A stretch of DNA of 64,000 bases from Heterohyrax brucei (taxonomy: Eukaryota > Chordata > Mammalia > Hyracoidea > Procaviidae): assembly GCA_028571685.1 (NCBI GenBank), contig CM053156.1, positions 90,151,049-90,215,048 on the forward strand, given 5' to 3'. The notes beneath the pieces were generated by a model, which saw nothing but the letters and a program-made list of their open reading frames with translations, was not told the origin of the DNA and did not search any database. A program made the translations under genes and the position numbers. Each line of letters opens with the position of its first letter. Position 1 is the first letter of the stretch. This document shows, in pieces, positions 12,706 through 23,984 of the stretch.

Positions 12706-13479
12706 CCCAGACTCTGGAGTTCCCGTCCTCCCTCCGCCCCTCCTCCTCCCTTCCCCCTTCTCCCCTCCCCCTGGCTCACGGGGCACCTAGCAGGTGAGCA
12801 GGGCTCCTGTCAGGTGTATGAATGGGCCGGGAAGAAAAGGAAGGGAGGAGAGGAAACGCACCCAGGCTTGGTGACCCCACGGGCCCGCACCTCTGCCTTC
12901 ACATAGCCCCCTTGTCCTGCCTCCTGCCACCCCGCCATCACTCACCTGGCCAGGTGTCCAGCACCACCTGACCCACTGCCCTGCACAGTCCCCTCTAGCC
13001 TGATTAGCCGGTCACATCAGGGCCTCGTCCCAAGAGCACTTTGCCTCCCCACTGCCCCCAGTGCGGCCACGGCCTGACGGTCTTCACCTTGCTGATGGTC
13101 AGGCGGGTTCTCAGTGATCGCAGTCACTGGAAGGCAGCCGTGTCACCTTGAGTAGCTCCCCTCCTGTCTTCTCCCAGGACCAGGACCTCAGGGTTAGGGC
13201 GCCCACCTCTTCTCTGGTTTCTCTCTGCAATGCCGTTCCTGGCAGATGGGTCTCTGGGGGTCTCAGTTTGAAGTGTTGCTCCCTTTGGGGAGGAGTGGCT
13301 CTTGGTCACCCTGCTGCCCTCCCAGTGGGCCCAACCTTCCCAGGACAGATGTTGCTCTACAGTTGGGGTCTTCTGTCACCTGTTTCATCTGGAACCCTAA
13401 GAATCTTTCTGCTGAAAGGAAGTCTTCCAGATCAGGTGTGGGGCCCAGCCCAGACTCTCCCACAAGAGAGAACGATGGA

Positions 13480-13656
13480 CAGAGAAGCAGACAGAAAGAC
13501 AGACAGAGAGGCGCAGAGACAGACATTTCTCTCTGTTGTTGGTGTATGAAGCAGGTCTCTGTGTTCATCCCTTCTGTCTGTCTGTCTCTCTTTCTGTTTC
13601 TGTCTCTCTGTCTCTCTCTCTCTGTCTCTCTCTCTCTGTCTCTCTCCCTGTGTGAA
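13480..13656. repeat. GACA / CTGT simple repeats
   Basis: A purine run built from GACAGA words (about 13480-13530) is followed by a pyrimidine run of CTGTCTCTCT words (13570-13655). The two halves are roughly complementary and could pair as an imperfect hairpin. Confidence 0.8.
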
Positions 13657-14815
13657 TGTAGTTTTGGCAGACAGGAGTGCCAACCCTAGTCCTTGAGGGC
13701 ACTGTAAGCCCATGTTGGCGAGGACACGCAGCCCATCTGGGAAGCTCTCAGTCATGTTTCAGATGTGACGGCAGAGAGCGTCAGTCCCTGCCCTGCCTCC
13801 CCTCATCTGATGGTGGGCAGAGGGGGCAGCCCCTCACTTGTGAACCCCCAGCATTTATTCCATGGTCTTTTAACCAAAGCAACATTGAGGTGCAGTGAGC
13901 CTCCCCTTGGGTCGCAGCCCTGAGATGAGCAGGGCCAAGGGAGCAGGAGGCTTCTGTTGAAAGACAGCACTTTTGGGCTGTCCGTCAGGCCAGCTGTGGG
14001 GAAGAATCAGGTGCCCTCTGAGTGCAGGCTGTGCCTGGAAACCCCCCCAGGAGACAGCTGCTTCCCCTTTGTCTGTGCGCCTTTCCTGCAAGCGGGGGGC
14101 TCCGGGCCAGCCTGAACCTGGCTATTCCAGTTAGCAGCCCTCTGCACGTTCACAGCTAAGACCGCAGGGCAGCATGGCTGAGCTGACGCCAGGGCCCCCA
14201 CAATCCTAGGCACGGCCCCTCCAAGGGCCAGCGGGGGTTCAGGAGTGCAGCCGGGCTCACAGTCACCCAGGCGCTGGTGGACAGCCCTTGGTGACTCCAT
14301 GGCCTGGGAACTCCAGTACACCAAGCGCCAGAGTGACAGCAGTGGCAGCTGCCCACACTTTGCAGACACCTTGATTTGTCTGTGGTTCTTTCTACCTGTG
14401 CTGTCTCTAGAGCCCCTCGAGACACCAGGAACTGACTCAATGACACTTAACAAAACACACCATGTCTACAAGACTAACTGGGCCCTGCAGTCCAACACGT
14501 AGACAAGAGGGCAGGAGGGGACAGGAAAGCTGGGCGCACGGAAGTGGGGAACCCACGCTTGGGAAGGGGAGAGTGCTGGCCCGTCACGGGGCTGGCTACC
14601 AGCGTTGCCAGACAGTCTGCGTGCACGTTGTCTAATGGGACCCTGATGCTGCTCTGTCAGCTTTCCCCTAACACAAAATAGAACACAAACAGGTGATTTC
14701 TTTCTGACGGGTCACTGCCACTGAGAATCCCTCTGATGCACACAGGATTGCCAGGTGTCAGAATCAGCTCAACGACACCTGGTTTCTTGGTTTTTTTCAT
14801 CGTGAAAGGGGCGCA

Positions 14816-14975
14816 AAACCCCAACCTGCTGCTGTCAAGTTGATTCTGACTCATAGCGATCCTATAGGACAGGTGGAACTGCCCCACAGAGTTCCCAGGG
14901 AGCACCTGGTGGATTCGAACTGCTGACCTGGGTGGCAGCCACCGCACTTAACCACTGCGTCACCTGGGTTTCCAT
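14816..14975 (-). mobile_element. AfroSINE
   Basis: One of the best kept short-subfamily copies: GCTGTCAAGTTGATTCTGAC, ACTCATAGCGATCCTATAGG, GGTGGATTCGAACTGCTGAC, then CTTAACCACTGCGTCACC at the head. Confidence 0.9.
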
Positions 14976-15654
14976 GTGGAGTGCCCAGCCCGGGGCTCAG
15001 TGAGGCACGTCGTGGGGATGTTTTGGAAGCCCCCCTCAGGCTGGAATCCTGTCTGGTTTTCCTCCGGCTCCTGTGGCTGACAGCCAGCAAGAGGGCGCCT
15101 TCGGCTGGGAGCGGTCACGTTAGTGGGACTGAGCACGGTCGCATGAAGAAGCCAGCACACAAGTATGAAAATGCGTAAAATGGAGCAAGCAGCCCCAGTT
15201 TGTGCTGTGAAATGATTCTCTAGAAGCTTCGTCTGAAGGTTCCTCAGAGGAGCTCCTGGACTTTACCTGTGCTGTCCTCTTCCTGAGCCTCCCTTCCCCC
15301 CTCATGACCAGGCCAGCCTCGCGAGGTGGTCGCGGGGACTGAGACGAGCTGATGCCAGTAGTTTCCCTGCAGCCCGACCCAGGGCAAGTGCACGGAAGCG
15401 GCATGAGTGGCAGCCACACAGCCTCCAGAGCCCGTGGGTGCTGGTGTCACCTGCCCTGAGGAGGAAGCTGTGGGCACCTTCACTGGACAGAGAAGGGAGA
15501 ACAGTCAGAAGAGGAAGGCGGTAGAACCTGCCTGCTTAAGACTCTGCTGCCAGTCAACCAGACGGAAGGCAACCAAGCCCGGCTCACGCAGCCTCACGTG
15601 TCTCAGCGCAGACCTGGCCTCGTCGGCGCTCTCTTGGCTGTGGTCCTTACAGCA

Positions 15655-15735
15655 GGAGCGGACCACCGGGCCTTTCCTCCGAGGTGCCTCTGGGGGACTT
15701 GGCCCTCCAGCCTGTGCATCAGTCGGGGGTAAGCC
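15655..15735 (-). mobile_element. AfroSINE fragment, long subfamily
   Basis: AGCAGGAGCGGACCACCGGG, CCTTTCCTCCGAGGTGCCTC and TGGGGGACTTGGCCCTCCAG match the middle of the long subfamily. Head and tail are not recognisable. Confidence 0.5.
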
Positions 15736-15761
15736 ATGTGCAGCACCTGGGAACCTCGTTG

Positions 15762-15873
15762 GTGTTGAGGTGGGACCTAGGCTGCAGGCTGTGGTCTCTG
15801 ATCCTCATCAGTAAGTGTCTCAGGTCCTGTTCACTTCTTGCAAGCAGGATGGTGTCATCTGTATAATGCAGTT
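15762..15873 (-). mobile_element. RTE-type LINE, inverted 5' part
   Basis: Read on the minus strand this encodes a reverse transcriptase core segment with YTDDTILL (YxDD-type motif) and DLRHLLMRIRDHSL. The segment stops where the downstream plus-strand part of the same element begins. It is therefore the 5' part of one insertion in inverted orientation. It has no open frame of use. Confidence 0.75.
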
Positions 15874-16500
15874 GTAAAGAAAACAGAAATCCTCGCGACT
15901 GGACCAACAACCAACATAGTAATCAACAGAGAAGCTGGAAGTCGTCAAGGATCTGATTTTGCCTGGGTCCGCAATCAGCACCATGGAAGGGACAGTCAGG
16001 AAACGAAAGGACACCAAGCTCCGGGCAGAGAGGCTCTAAGGGAGCTCTGTCAGGTGTCGAAAAGCAGAGATGTCACCTTCAGAATGAAAGTGCACCTGAC
16101 CCAAACCATGGTATGTTCGGTCTTCTCGTATGCGTGTGAAAGGAGGACAGTGAGTCAGGAGACACAAGAACTGATGCCTTTGAGTAGAGGTGTTGGAGAA
16201 GAGTGTTGAATATCCCCTGGACCGCCAAAAGAACCAACAGACCTGTCCTGGAAGAAGTTCAGCCAGAGTGCTCCTCGGAAGCCAGGATGGCGAAGCTCGC
16301 ATACTGTGGCCGTCCTGTCCAAAGGGATTGGTCCCCTAGAGAGGGATGTCATGCTGGGTAAAGCTGAGGGTCAGTGAGGAAGAGGACCCTCGACAAGATG
16401 GACTGACAGACGGCGCAGGACCGCCCGGCGGTGTTGGTCACCTGTGGCACTCGTGGCGGCTGCGGGTCAGAGCCTGCGCGGCCACACCACCACCAACAAG
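15874..16500 (+). mobile_element. RTE-type LINE, 3' part
   Basis: It starts at AAGAAAACAGAAATCCTCGC and runs through AGAGATGTCACCTTCAGAAT, TGCACCTGACCCAAACCATG, GGTGTTGGAGAAGAGTGTTG and AGGAAGAGGACCCTCGACAA. It ends in a CCACCACCAACAAG tail typical of this RTE family. The remnant frame has RT C-terminal residues but is broken throughout. It continues exactly from the point where the inverted piece 15762-15873 leaves off in the element's own coordinates. Confidence 0.8.
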
Positions 16501-18224
16501 GAACTTTCTCCATCCACAGGCGTGCACAGCCGCCGCCTCTCTCCGGCCTCAGACCAAGCCCACACTGGGCACCGCCCGCTCTTCCATCCGGGGCCCAGAC
16601 TAGAAAACGCTCGTCTCCGCACACACCGGCCGGGACCCTCAGACTGGAACACGCTGCCCCCTTGGGCTGGTGTCTCTCCACCAAAGCAAGCCCCCACCCC
16701 CACAGCAGTGTGCCCACCTCTGGGAGATGTCCTGGGGGTGTCTCTGCTCAGGCAGAATGACAGCGTGGAGACGTGGGAGCGCCAGCGGCAGCGTGGAGGG
16801 TTTACCCCACTTGGCCGCTTTCACTGTTAAGCACAGCACCAAACCAGCCTTGTTCTGCCCCTGAGAAGATAATAGCTTTAATTTTACTTCAGAAGGACTT
16901 TTCCTCAAAGACAGCGTGACCTTGACCCCAATGTTACGGAGTGACCGCCTTTGAAAAGATGAAGGCTAGGTGGGCCACGCAGCCCCCGGCAGGTCAGCGG
17001 CGATGTGGGAGGTGGCCCTGGAGGAAGGGACAGCTGGTGGTTAGACCCCAGTAAGGCTTTCCAGGTTCTTGGTGCAGTGACTAAACCCGACCCCAGTGTG
17101 TGACAGCTGCGGCCGGCATTGTCTGTGGTCTCCCCAGGAGCCCCTGCTGTGTCCCCTGATGACAGCAGGAGCAAACCATGAGAGCCTTCTGGCTGACACA
17201 GATACGGGGCTGTAGGGCCAGTCTGAACCCGGGTGCCCATGGGAAGGCAGTTCACACAGAGTCTTTCGGGGTCACAGGGAGCGGACCTCTGTCTCCTGCG
17301 TCCCAGAGGTCCACGGAACCTGAGGCTGTGAGTCATCAGGGGGACAATACAGGGGCCTGCTGTGGATCCCCCCAGCTCCGGAGACCCCTGCCTGCCCACA
17401 GGCCCCTGGCACCATGGTCTCTGGCACCCTCCCTGTGGGGCAGCCTCACAGAGACCTTGAGTTGGCTGTGTCATGTTTCAGAGGTGGCATGGTTGGGCAG
17501 AGAGCTGTGGGCAGGGTTTCCATGTGCCACAGTCACAGCTGGGCCCCCGCCGCCTCCAAACCATGGCTTTTCATCCCAAACCCCAGGCCCGACGGCCTCC
17601 AAGCCTCTGGTCACCCTGCTTGGCCCCTAGATGCTTCCCTGTGCTGAGCTTCCTCCGCTCTCCCGCACCAAGGACCTCTGAGTGGGCCGCGCTGACCCGG
17701 AGCCCCTTCCTGCCCACCGTCCATTCCTTAGATCCCAGCTCAGGACCTGCCCTCAGACAGAGCTGCCTGCCCAGCCCAGCAGGGTGCTGCCCGGTCACCC
17801 AGACCCCACCCCGAGCTTTCCCCTCTTGGGTTCAGCATCCTTCAGAGGAGAGGTTTAGGGACAGGCACTGTAGAGCAAGGGTCTGGGGTCTGGCCTGGGT
17901 TCTCACACATCAGGCCCAGGGTAGCTGCTTGCTGAGTTGGACAGACGGACAGGCAGACAGACAGACATGGGTGGGTCTGAGCAGGCTTCCTGCTACCTTC
18001 CAGCCCGAGCCCCACCCACTCCTGGGGTGGCTACTGGGAGCCTGTCTCTGGCTGCCGCCTTTACTTTGTTACCCACACTCCCCATCTACCTAAGAATTAA
18101 TGTAGCAAGCACCAGGGAAGGGCCACAGAGTGGACACACAGCGGACACCAGTAACTCCAGCCCCCGTCCCAGCTGGAGGTCTCCCAGCCCCTCCGTCGGC
18201 AGATCTCGGACAGGTCCCAGCAGG

Positions 18225-18362
18225 CCTGGGGCAGACCTCAGTGTCCCCAGTGTGGCGCCGTAGACTCACTGTCCCTGAGACAGACCTCAGTGTCTCACTG
18301 TGGGGCCTCACACCCGCAGTCCCCAAGGCAGACCTCAGTGTCCCCACCACCAGTTCCTGCCA
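18225..18362. repeat. Three-unit tandem repeat near the exon 6 acceptor
   Basis: The word CAGACCTCAGTGTC recurs at about 18232, 18281 and 18329, a spacing of 48-49 bp. The last unit ends about 30 bp before the exon 6 acceptor. Confidence 0.7.
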
Positions 18363-18389
18363 GCACTGACGCAGCCCATGTCCCCGCAG

Positions 18390-18534
18390 CTCCGTGCGCA
18401 TGCCGTTGACATGAACGGGAACAAGGTGGAGAACCCCATCGACCTGTACATCTACGTCATCGACATGAATGACAATCGCCCCGAGTTCCTCAACCAGGTC
18501 TACAACGGCTCCGTGGACGAGGGCTCCAAGCCAG
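18390..18534 (+). CDS. CDH4: CDH4 exon 6: end of EC1, HAV motif and EC1-EC2 linker
   Basis: The 145 bp exon starts in phase 0 with [16 protein letters not shown] and ends one base into a glycine codon. The acceptor is TGTCCCCGCAG and the donor is CCAG followed by GTGAGC. It carries the HAV tripeptide of classical type I cadherins. It also carries the DMNDNRPEF calcium linker between EC1 and EC2, and the NGS sequon in [26 protein letters not shown] separates R-cadherin from N-cadherin. The reading frame is intact. Confidence 0.97.
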
Positions 18535-19260
18535 GTGAGCGTGGCTGCTTCCTGGTGTCCCCAGGGCCGGGGGCGGGAAGGGTTCTCTGGGGAGGCCACA
18601 CAACCCGCCGCAGGGACACCAACCCGAGACCCTGGCTCACGAGCTTTGCTGGCTTGTGGCGTGTGGGAGCCGGGTCCCCTGGAGTAGGCACCCACAACGA
18701 GGGTGAGGCTGCGAGGGCGTGCGCCGGCAGAGCAGAGAGCAGGATGGCCTCTCGGGAGGCACTTAGCAAGGGGTGTGGGGCCAGCAGAGAGGGGCTGTGT
18801 GTCCTGGGAGGGGCCCTGGAGGGACAAAGGGAGCTACCAAGGCCCTGGGGCAGGATGTGAGGTTGGAGAGAAGGCCGCACCTGTGGGAAGCATGAACCAG
18901 TGTGTCAGGACCCTCACCCCAACCCCCAGATGCCCAGAGCCACCTCTCTAGGGACTCCACTGGGGACAGTGATGCTGCTTTATCCAGGGGCCTTGTCAAC
19001 CACAGGACTGATGGCACCTGTCTGGATCCTGTGACTAGGGGAAGGGGTACCCCCTACCCCTTCAGTGATGAGGGCCCTCGGGCCCCAAAGGGAGGGGAGC
19101 CTCGGCTGGAGCCCTGGTCTGCTCCCAGAGCATCCGGGGTGGGAGCCTGCCAGGGATGCAGCTCTCTGCCAGCCTGCCACAGGTGGGCCTGGTCTCCGGG
19201 CTGCCTCAAGCCCCTGCGTGGTACTTGAGACCGTAAAGAAGGCACAACCCTCACTCTGGC

Positions 19261-19412
19261 TCCAGGGTGGTAGAGGGGAGGACGTGTCCCTCTGGGGGCT
19301 GCCAGGTTCTCACTGCCATCTGCCAGGTGGGCAAGGGGAGGACGTGTCTCTGTGGGGGCGTCCAGGTCCTCTCTGCCGTCTCCAGGGTGGGCAAGGGGAG
19401 AACGTGTCCTGA
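19261..19412. repeat. 60-bp minisatellite, 2.5 units
   Basis: GGGGAGGACGTGTC-type words recur at exactly 60 bp spacing (19274, 19334, 19394), with a TCCAGGGTGG or TGCCAGGTGG unit start. Confidence 0.85.
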
Positions 19413-21899
19413 GCACAGGCGTGTAGCCCTGCAGCAGGTGGGCACGCTGGCGACTGTCACGCCACATGCTTTTTTTGCAGTGTCCTCACGTACCTGGGCA
19501 TTTCGTCTCTTACCTGACACCCCACCCCCGGCCCCCTGGAGAGCACCTTCTCCTGGGCACCGGCCTTGCAGACCAGCACATGGAGCCCAGAGGCGTGCCC
19601 CAGCCCCCTCAGAGCGTCCCCAGCCCCCTCATAGTGTCCCAGCCCCGCGCCGGGCAGTGCAGGCAGACGCTCCTCGTGGCGGGCTGCGCTGGAGGAGGCT
19701 GTCAGAGCCCCGTCTCCAGGGCCACTGTTTCAACAAGGAGAATTGCATTTACGATTCAGAATTGCCTGGTGTCACCGAGGGGAACGGGATGTGACATTAT
19801 TTCTACCGGAACCTCGGTCACTTGTTCCCGGCAGTCCCCGGAGGAGCGGGGGCAGGTGTTGGGTGGACAAATTAGGCAGCTGCAGGGGAGGAGAAGGAAT
19901 GAGGCCCGCCAGCAGCCGCCTCAGAAGGGCTGGGGGCCGGGGCGGGAGCCGGGCGGGCTGTAGCAGAAGCAGGGTCTCTCTCCACGGGCCCAAAGGCACC
20001 AGGGCCCTCCTGGCCTCCCTGTCACGGTGAAACCTCTCCTGTCTTATTTTTAAACAAATCAATAGACAGAGTCTTCCCGAGTGTGTAACTGGCTTTACTC
20101 ATTAGGATAACAAAGCAGCAGATTGCTGTGCGTCTCTTCCTAGGGACTGCGGTAAGCCTTTAAGCCCAGGAATCTGGAAGGGCGCTGTCTGGTGTATCGC
20201 CCTGCAGAAGGGGCTGTTGGAGCGCCTGCCATGCCAGCTGGCGGGCACTCAGGGCTGGTGTTGACTCCTGAGCAGTTACTCCCGAATCTGCCCCTGGTTT
20301 CCTTGTCCCCTCGTCATGCCTGAGGACACTGCATGCACTGGAGACTGACTTTCAGAACCCCTAGGGGGCCCCGTGGTTTCTCTCTGGTCCCTGGGTGGGC
20401 CTTCCAGGGCAATAGTGACTCACGCCTTTGTCCAGAGGTCATGATGGAGGTACAGGTGCTATACCTCCACGCAGGGTGACCCTCCAAGCACAGGGCACCT
20501 TTCATGCTGGGGCATCAGGCAGCCCCAGGGACTGGGAGCCCGTTCCCAGCCTTCCTTCTCTGACGTCAATAAATTGCAATAACAGAAAGGTGTTACCAGC
20601 ACCTTTGTGGGATGAGGAAACGCTGCCAGGAATCAGTCACTGTGTACCACAGCGATCAGCTAGTGAAGGAATCTGGCTGTCCCCTCTAGTAGGGGACACA
20701 TGGAAAGAGATGTCCATTTTGGCTGAGCCAAATGAGAGCCTCTCAAGATCAAGGATTTCCTCTGGGGAACATTCGTGAGCAGGCTCAGAGCCTGGGACCC
20801 CAAGTGATCCCACATTCACCCCACATCCTGGCCCCAGCCTCACATACCCCGCAAGTTCTGAAACGCCTGTTAGCCGGGTTCGCCTGTGCTCACTGCTGTC
20901 TGGATTCAGCACTGGGATTGGGGACTCACAGAGTGTGGCCAGGTCAGGACGGCTCGTTCCCACTCATAGAGTGCTGCCTTTAATACAAAGGTGGCAGAAA
21001 CTCGCCTCAAATGCTCCCGGAAAAGGGGCTTTGTGGGCCCACAGAGCTGCAAAGTCTAGGGGGGATTGTAGCTTCGGTGTGCTGCTGTCCAGTGGCTGAG
21101 AGATTCTGGAAGGTTCTCTTCTCCTTAGCAAGATGGCCCCAGCCGCTGACGGCTGACTCCAGAGCAGCTGACAGCCCTGGAGTAGGTGGACCTTGTCCCC
21201 AAGAACTCTTAACACAAGTCCCAGGGCAGATTTCCACTGGTCTGGCGGGGCCACGTGCCCATCCCTCAGCCAGTCGTGGTGGCCAATGCCTGGACTGTGG
21301 GGCTTGCTCAGGCATGGGCCCTCTTGGACCCTGCCCGGGTCTGAGTGGGCACAGGGACACGTCCCCAGGGAACCAGATTATCATCCCGGGAGGGTTTGTC
21401 ACAGTCCTCATTTCCATAAAGAAAGGAAGTTTTTGTTTTTAGTTTATCAGAAAGTGGACACAAAACTAGGGTCCCCAAGAAAAAGGCCCCCTAAAATGAC
21501 ATAGAAGGCCCCAGAGGGTTTTCAGCAGTACTCAAGGGAGTCCTTGGGTCCATGACATGTGTCAGGGCCCCTGGCCGGGGACACAAACAGGCCAGGCTGT
21601 GTGCGCCATCTGCTGTCTGCCCGGGCATCCCTGCATTTGCCCAGTTTGTGTGTGGGCTTCTGGGTGAGACTGCGCTGGGAGAAGCGACTTTCTTTGGGAA
21701 TCTGCTGACAGCTGTAGATTAATGTGCCGTCATGAGGGGATGCGGAGAGACCCCACGGGCCCTTTCCTCAGTTTCCTGCTGTGGTAGCATCATGCAGAAC
21801 CAGAGTACCGCGTCACCCCAGGATCCTGGCAGAGTGCAGTCCACCCGCCTGCTTCAGGGTTCTCCAGCTCCACCTGCACATGTGTACACTGGGTGGGTG

Positions 21900-22115
21900 G
21901 GTGAATACGTGTGTGTGTCTGTGTGTGAGTACATGTGTGTATATGAGTGCATGTGTGTTGCATGTGTGTGTGTGAGTACGTGTGTATGTGAGCACATGTG
22001 TGTTGCATGTACATGAGTGCACGTCTGTGTGTGTCTGTTTATATATGACTGTGTATGTTAATGCATGACTGTGAGTGAGTGTATTGGGGAGTATGTGCAT
22101 GTGAGTCCGTGTGTT
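21900..22115. repeat. TG-rich degenerate repeat
   Basis: About 200 bp of GTGTGTGAG, ATGTGTGT and GAGTGCATG words. The mariner at 22108-22670 follows directly. Confidence 0.8.
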
Positions 22116-22670
22116 CGAGGTCTGACAAGTCTGTGAACGTGATTGCTCTGAGTGCTCTGGACCTTGCTGACTGTCACTGTGGTCCCCTTCAAAGTCCTCC
22201 CCGTGGGAAGCTGGGCACCGGCGCCAGCGCCTAGACCGCCCCTCTGAGAAATTTTGGAACTCTTTCTAGAATGGCCAGTACACACGGTGGCAAGGAGGCA
22301 AGTTTGTGAACTTAGTTGTCTAGTTGTCTGTGAGGGAGTTTTCAGCCAGTAAACAAATCTCTGTTGGAACACCCTCCTTGCTCAACTGATCTGGCCCCTA
22401 GTAACTTTTTCCTTTATCCGAAGATAAAGGAAGTATTGAAAGGAAGACATTTGTATGACATTCAGGACATCAAGGGTCATATGATGACAGCTCTGATGGT
22501 CATTCCAGAAAAAGAGTTCCAGAATTGCTTTGAAAGGTGGCCTAGGCGCTGGCATCAGTGCACAGCTTCCCAAGGGAAGGACTTCGGAGGGGACTGTAGT
22601 GACACTCAGCAACAAGGTATGGAATACTTTTTCTGGGATGAGTTTGGGAACTTACTTGTCAGACCTCGTA
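22108..22670 (+). mobile_element. Mariner-like DNA transposon, internally deleted
   Basis: The ends are inverted repeats: CGAGGTCTGACAAGT near 22117 on the left and its complement ACTTGTCAGACCTCG near 22655 on the right, with the target TA kept at the right end. The element is about 0.56 kb instead of about 1.3 kb. It retains a transposase C-terminus, EHPPCSTDLAPSNFFLYPK, followed by ALKGRR-like and FERW-like blocks, ending near GKDFGGD. In mariner transposases the third catalytic Asp lies in the APSD position, and here that residue is Asn. It is a dead copy. Confidence 0.8.
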
Positions 22671-23453
22671 TGTGTGCGACCGTGTGTGAACAGGAAGACG
22701 GCGTAGCACGGCGGCAGCATCGGACTCTGACCCCACAAGGGACGAGGAGACTCTGACCCCACAAGGGGCGGCCAGACTCCTGTGAGGGGGAGACCGAATG
22801 CCTCCTTTCCGCCGTCAGTGACAGTTCAGACACCCTCCGTCTCTCCCCGCCTCTCGGCTTGTCTGCTGAGCTCGGTCCCCTGTTGCAGTAACTGCAGAGA
22901 GCTCACATGCCACAGGCACGGTTTGGGAGTTCACCGGTGAAGCCACAGTGTGGGTTTGGGGGTGCTCAGGACACTGACCTTCCGTCAGGACAGTCTCCAC
23001 TGCAGGGCCCGCAGGCAGCCCTCTTTCCAGTGGGTGTCGCAGGGCTGTCTAGCTCTCCGGGAAGCCCCCAAAGGTGCCACCCCACCAGCACACCTCCTGC
23101 CTGAAGAAGGCGCTCCGCTCTGCTTCCCGAAGTCCACAGTATCCTGCTGACGCTCCTGCAGCTGGAGCTCCACCAGGGCATCCCACCATCCTCAGGGTCA
23201 CAGCACCCCGCCCCTCCGTCCCCCAGGTCCGGGAGCTTCGTGGGGAGCCAAGTCCCAAGGATGTGCGCTGCTCCCGGCTCTCCTTCCCTGTAAGGCCCTC
23301 TCTTCCCACCTCTGAGATGACTCATTTCAGGCCTAGCAGGATGGCAAAATGGACTAATCCCATCGTCAGGGTCCCGGGGGCTTTATCTGCATGGCCTCAC
23401 CCCACACAGGTGCCGGGTGATTTATGTGCCTTTTTAGCAAGATACCCAACCCC

Positions 23454-23830
23454 CTTGTTGTGGTGGTGAGGAGCCGTCGAGTCGGTTCTGACCCGCAGTG
23501 ACCCCACGAAGAACAGAACGGAGCACCGCCCGGTCCTGCGCCAGCTGCACAGCCGTCTTTGTGCTGCAGCCTCTTGTTGCGGCCGCTGTGTCGACCCCCC
23601 CGTCGACGGCCTTCCTTTCCCGCTGACCCTCCACGCTGCCAGCGTGACAGCCTTCTCCAGGGACTCATCCTCCCTGAAGACGCGTTCAGAGCGTATAAGA
23701 CGCAGTCTTGCCGTCTGTGCTTCCGAGGAGCGCTCTGGGTGGACTTGTTCCAGAGCGGATCTGTTGGTTCTTCCCACGGTCCGTGGTGCGCTCCGCATTC
23801 TTCTCCAGCGCCCCTTGGTGGGCTGCAGTT
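23454..23830 (-). mobile_element. RTE-type LINE 3' end
   Basis: It starts at the left with the reverse-complement tail TTGTTGTGGTGGTGAGGAGC and GCCGTCGAGTCGGTTCTGAC, then CACCGCCCGGTCCTGCGCCA. It continues through TTCTCCAGGGACTCATCC and AAGACGCAGTCTTGCCGTC to AGCGGATCTGTTGGTTCTTC. It is a truncated 3' end with no useful frame. Confidence 0.8.
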
Positions 23831-23984
23831 ACCTATTTCCGAGTGACTGGGTGGGATTTGCAAGATGGGTGGCGAGAAAGGTCTCACAGAAGTGGTTCAT
23901 TGCCCTGAGTTTGTGAGAACGTGTGTGTGTGTGTGCATCTGTGTGTATGTGTTGCTGTGTGTATTGCGTTCTCTGCAGTTGTAT

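Noticed and set aside
22364..22756. Mariner transposase frame as a host (domesticated) gene
   Set aside because: Only the C-terminal part remains, the third acidic catalytic residue is Asn and the N-terminal DNA-binding region is deleted.
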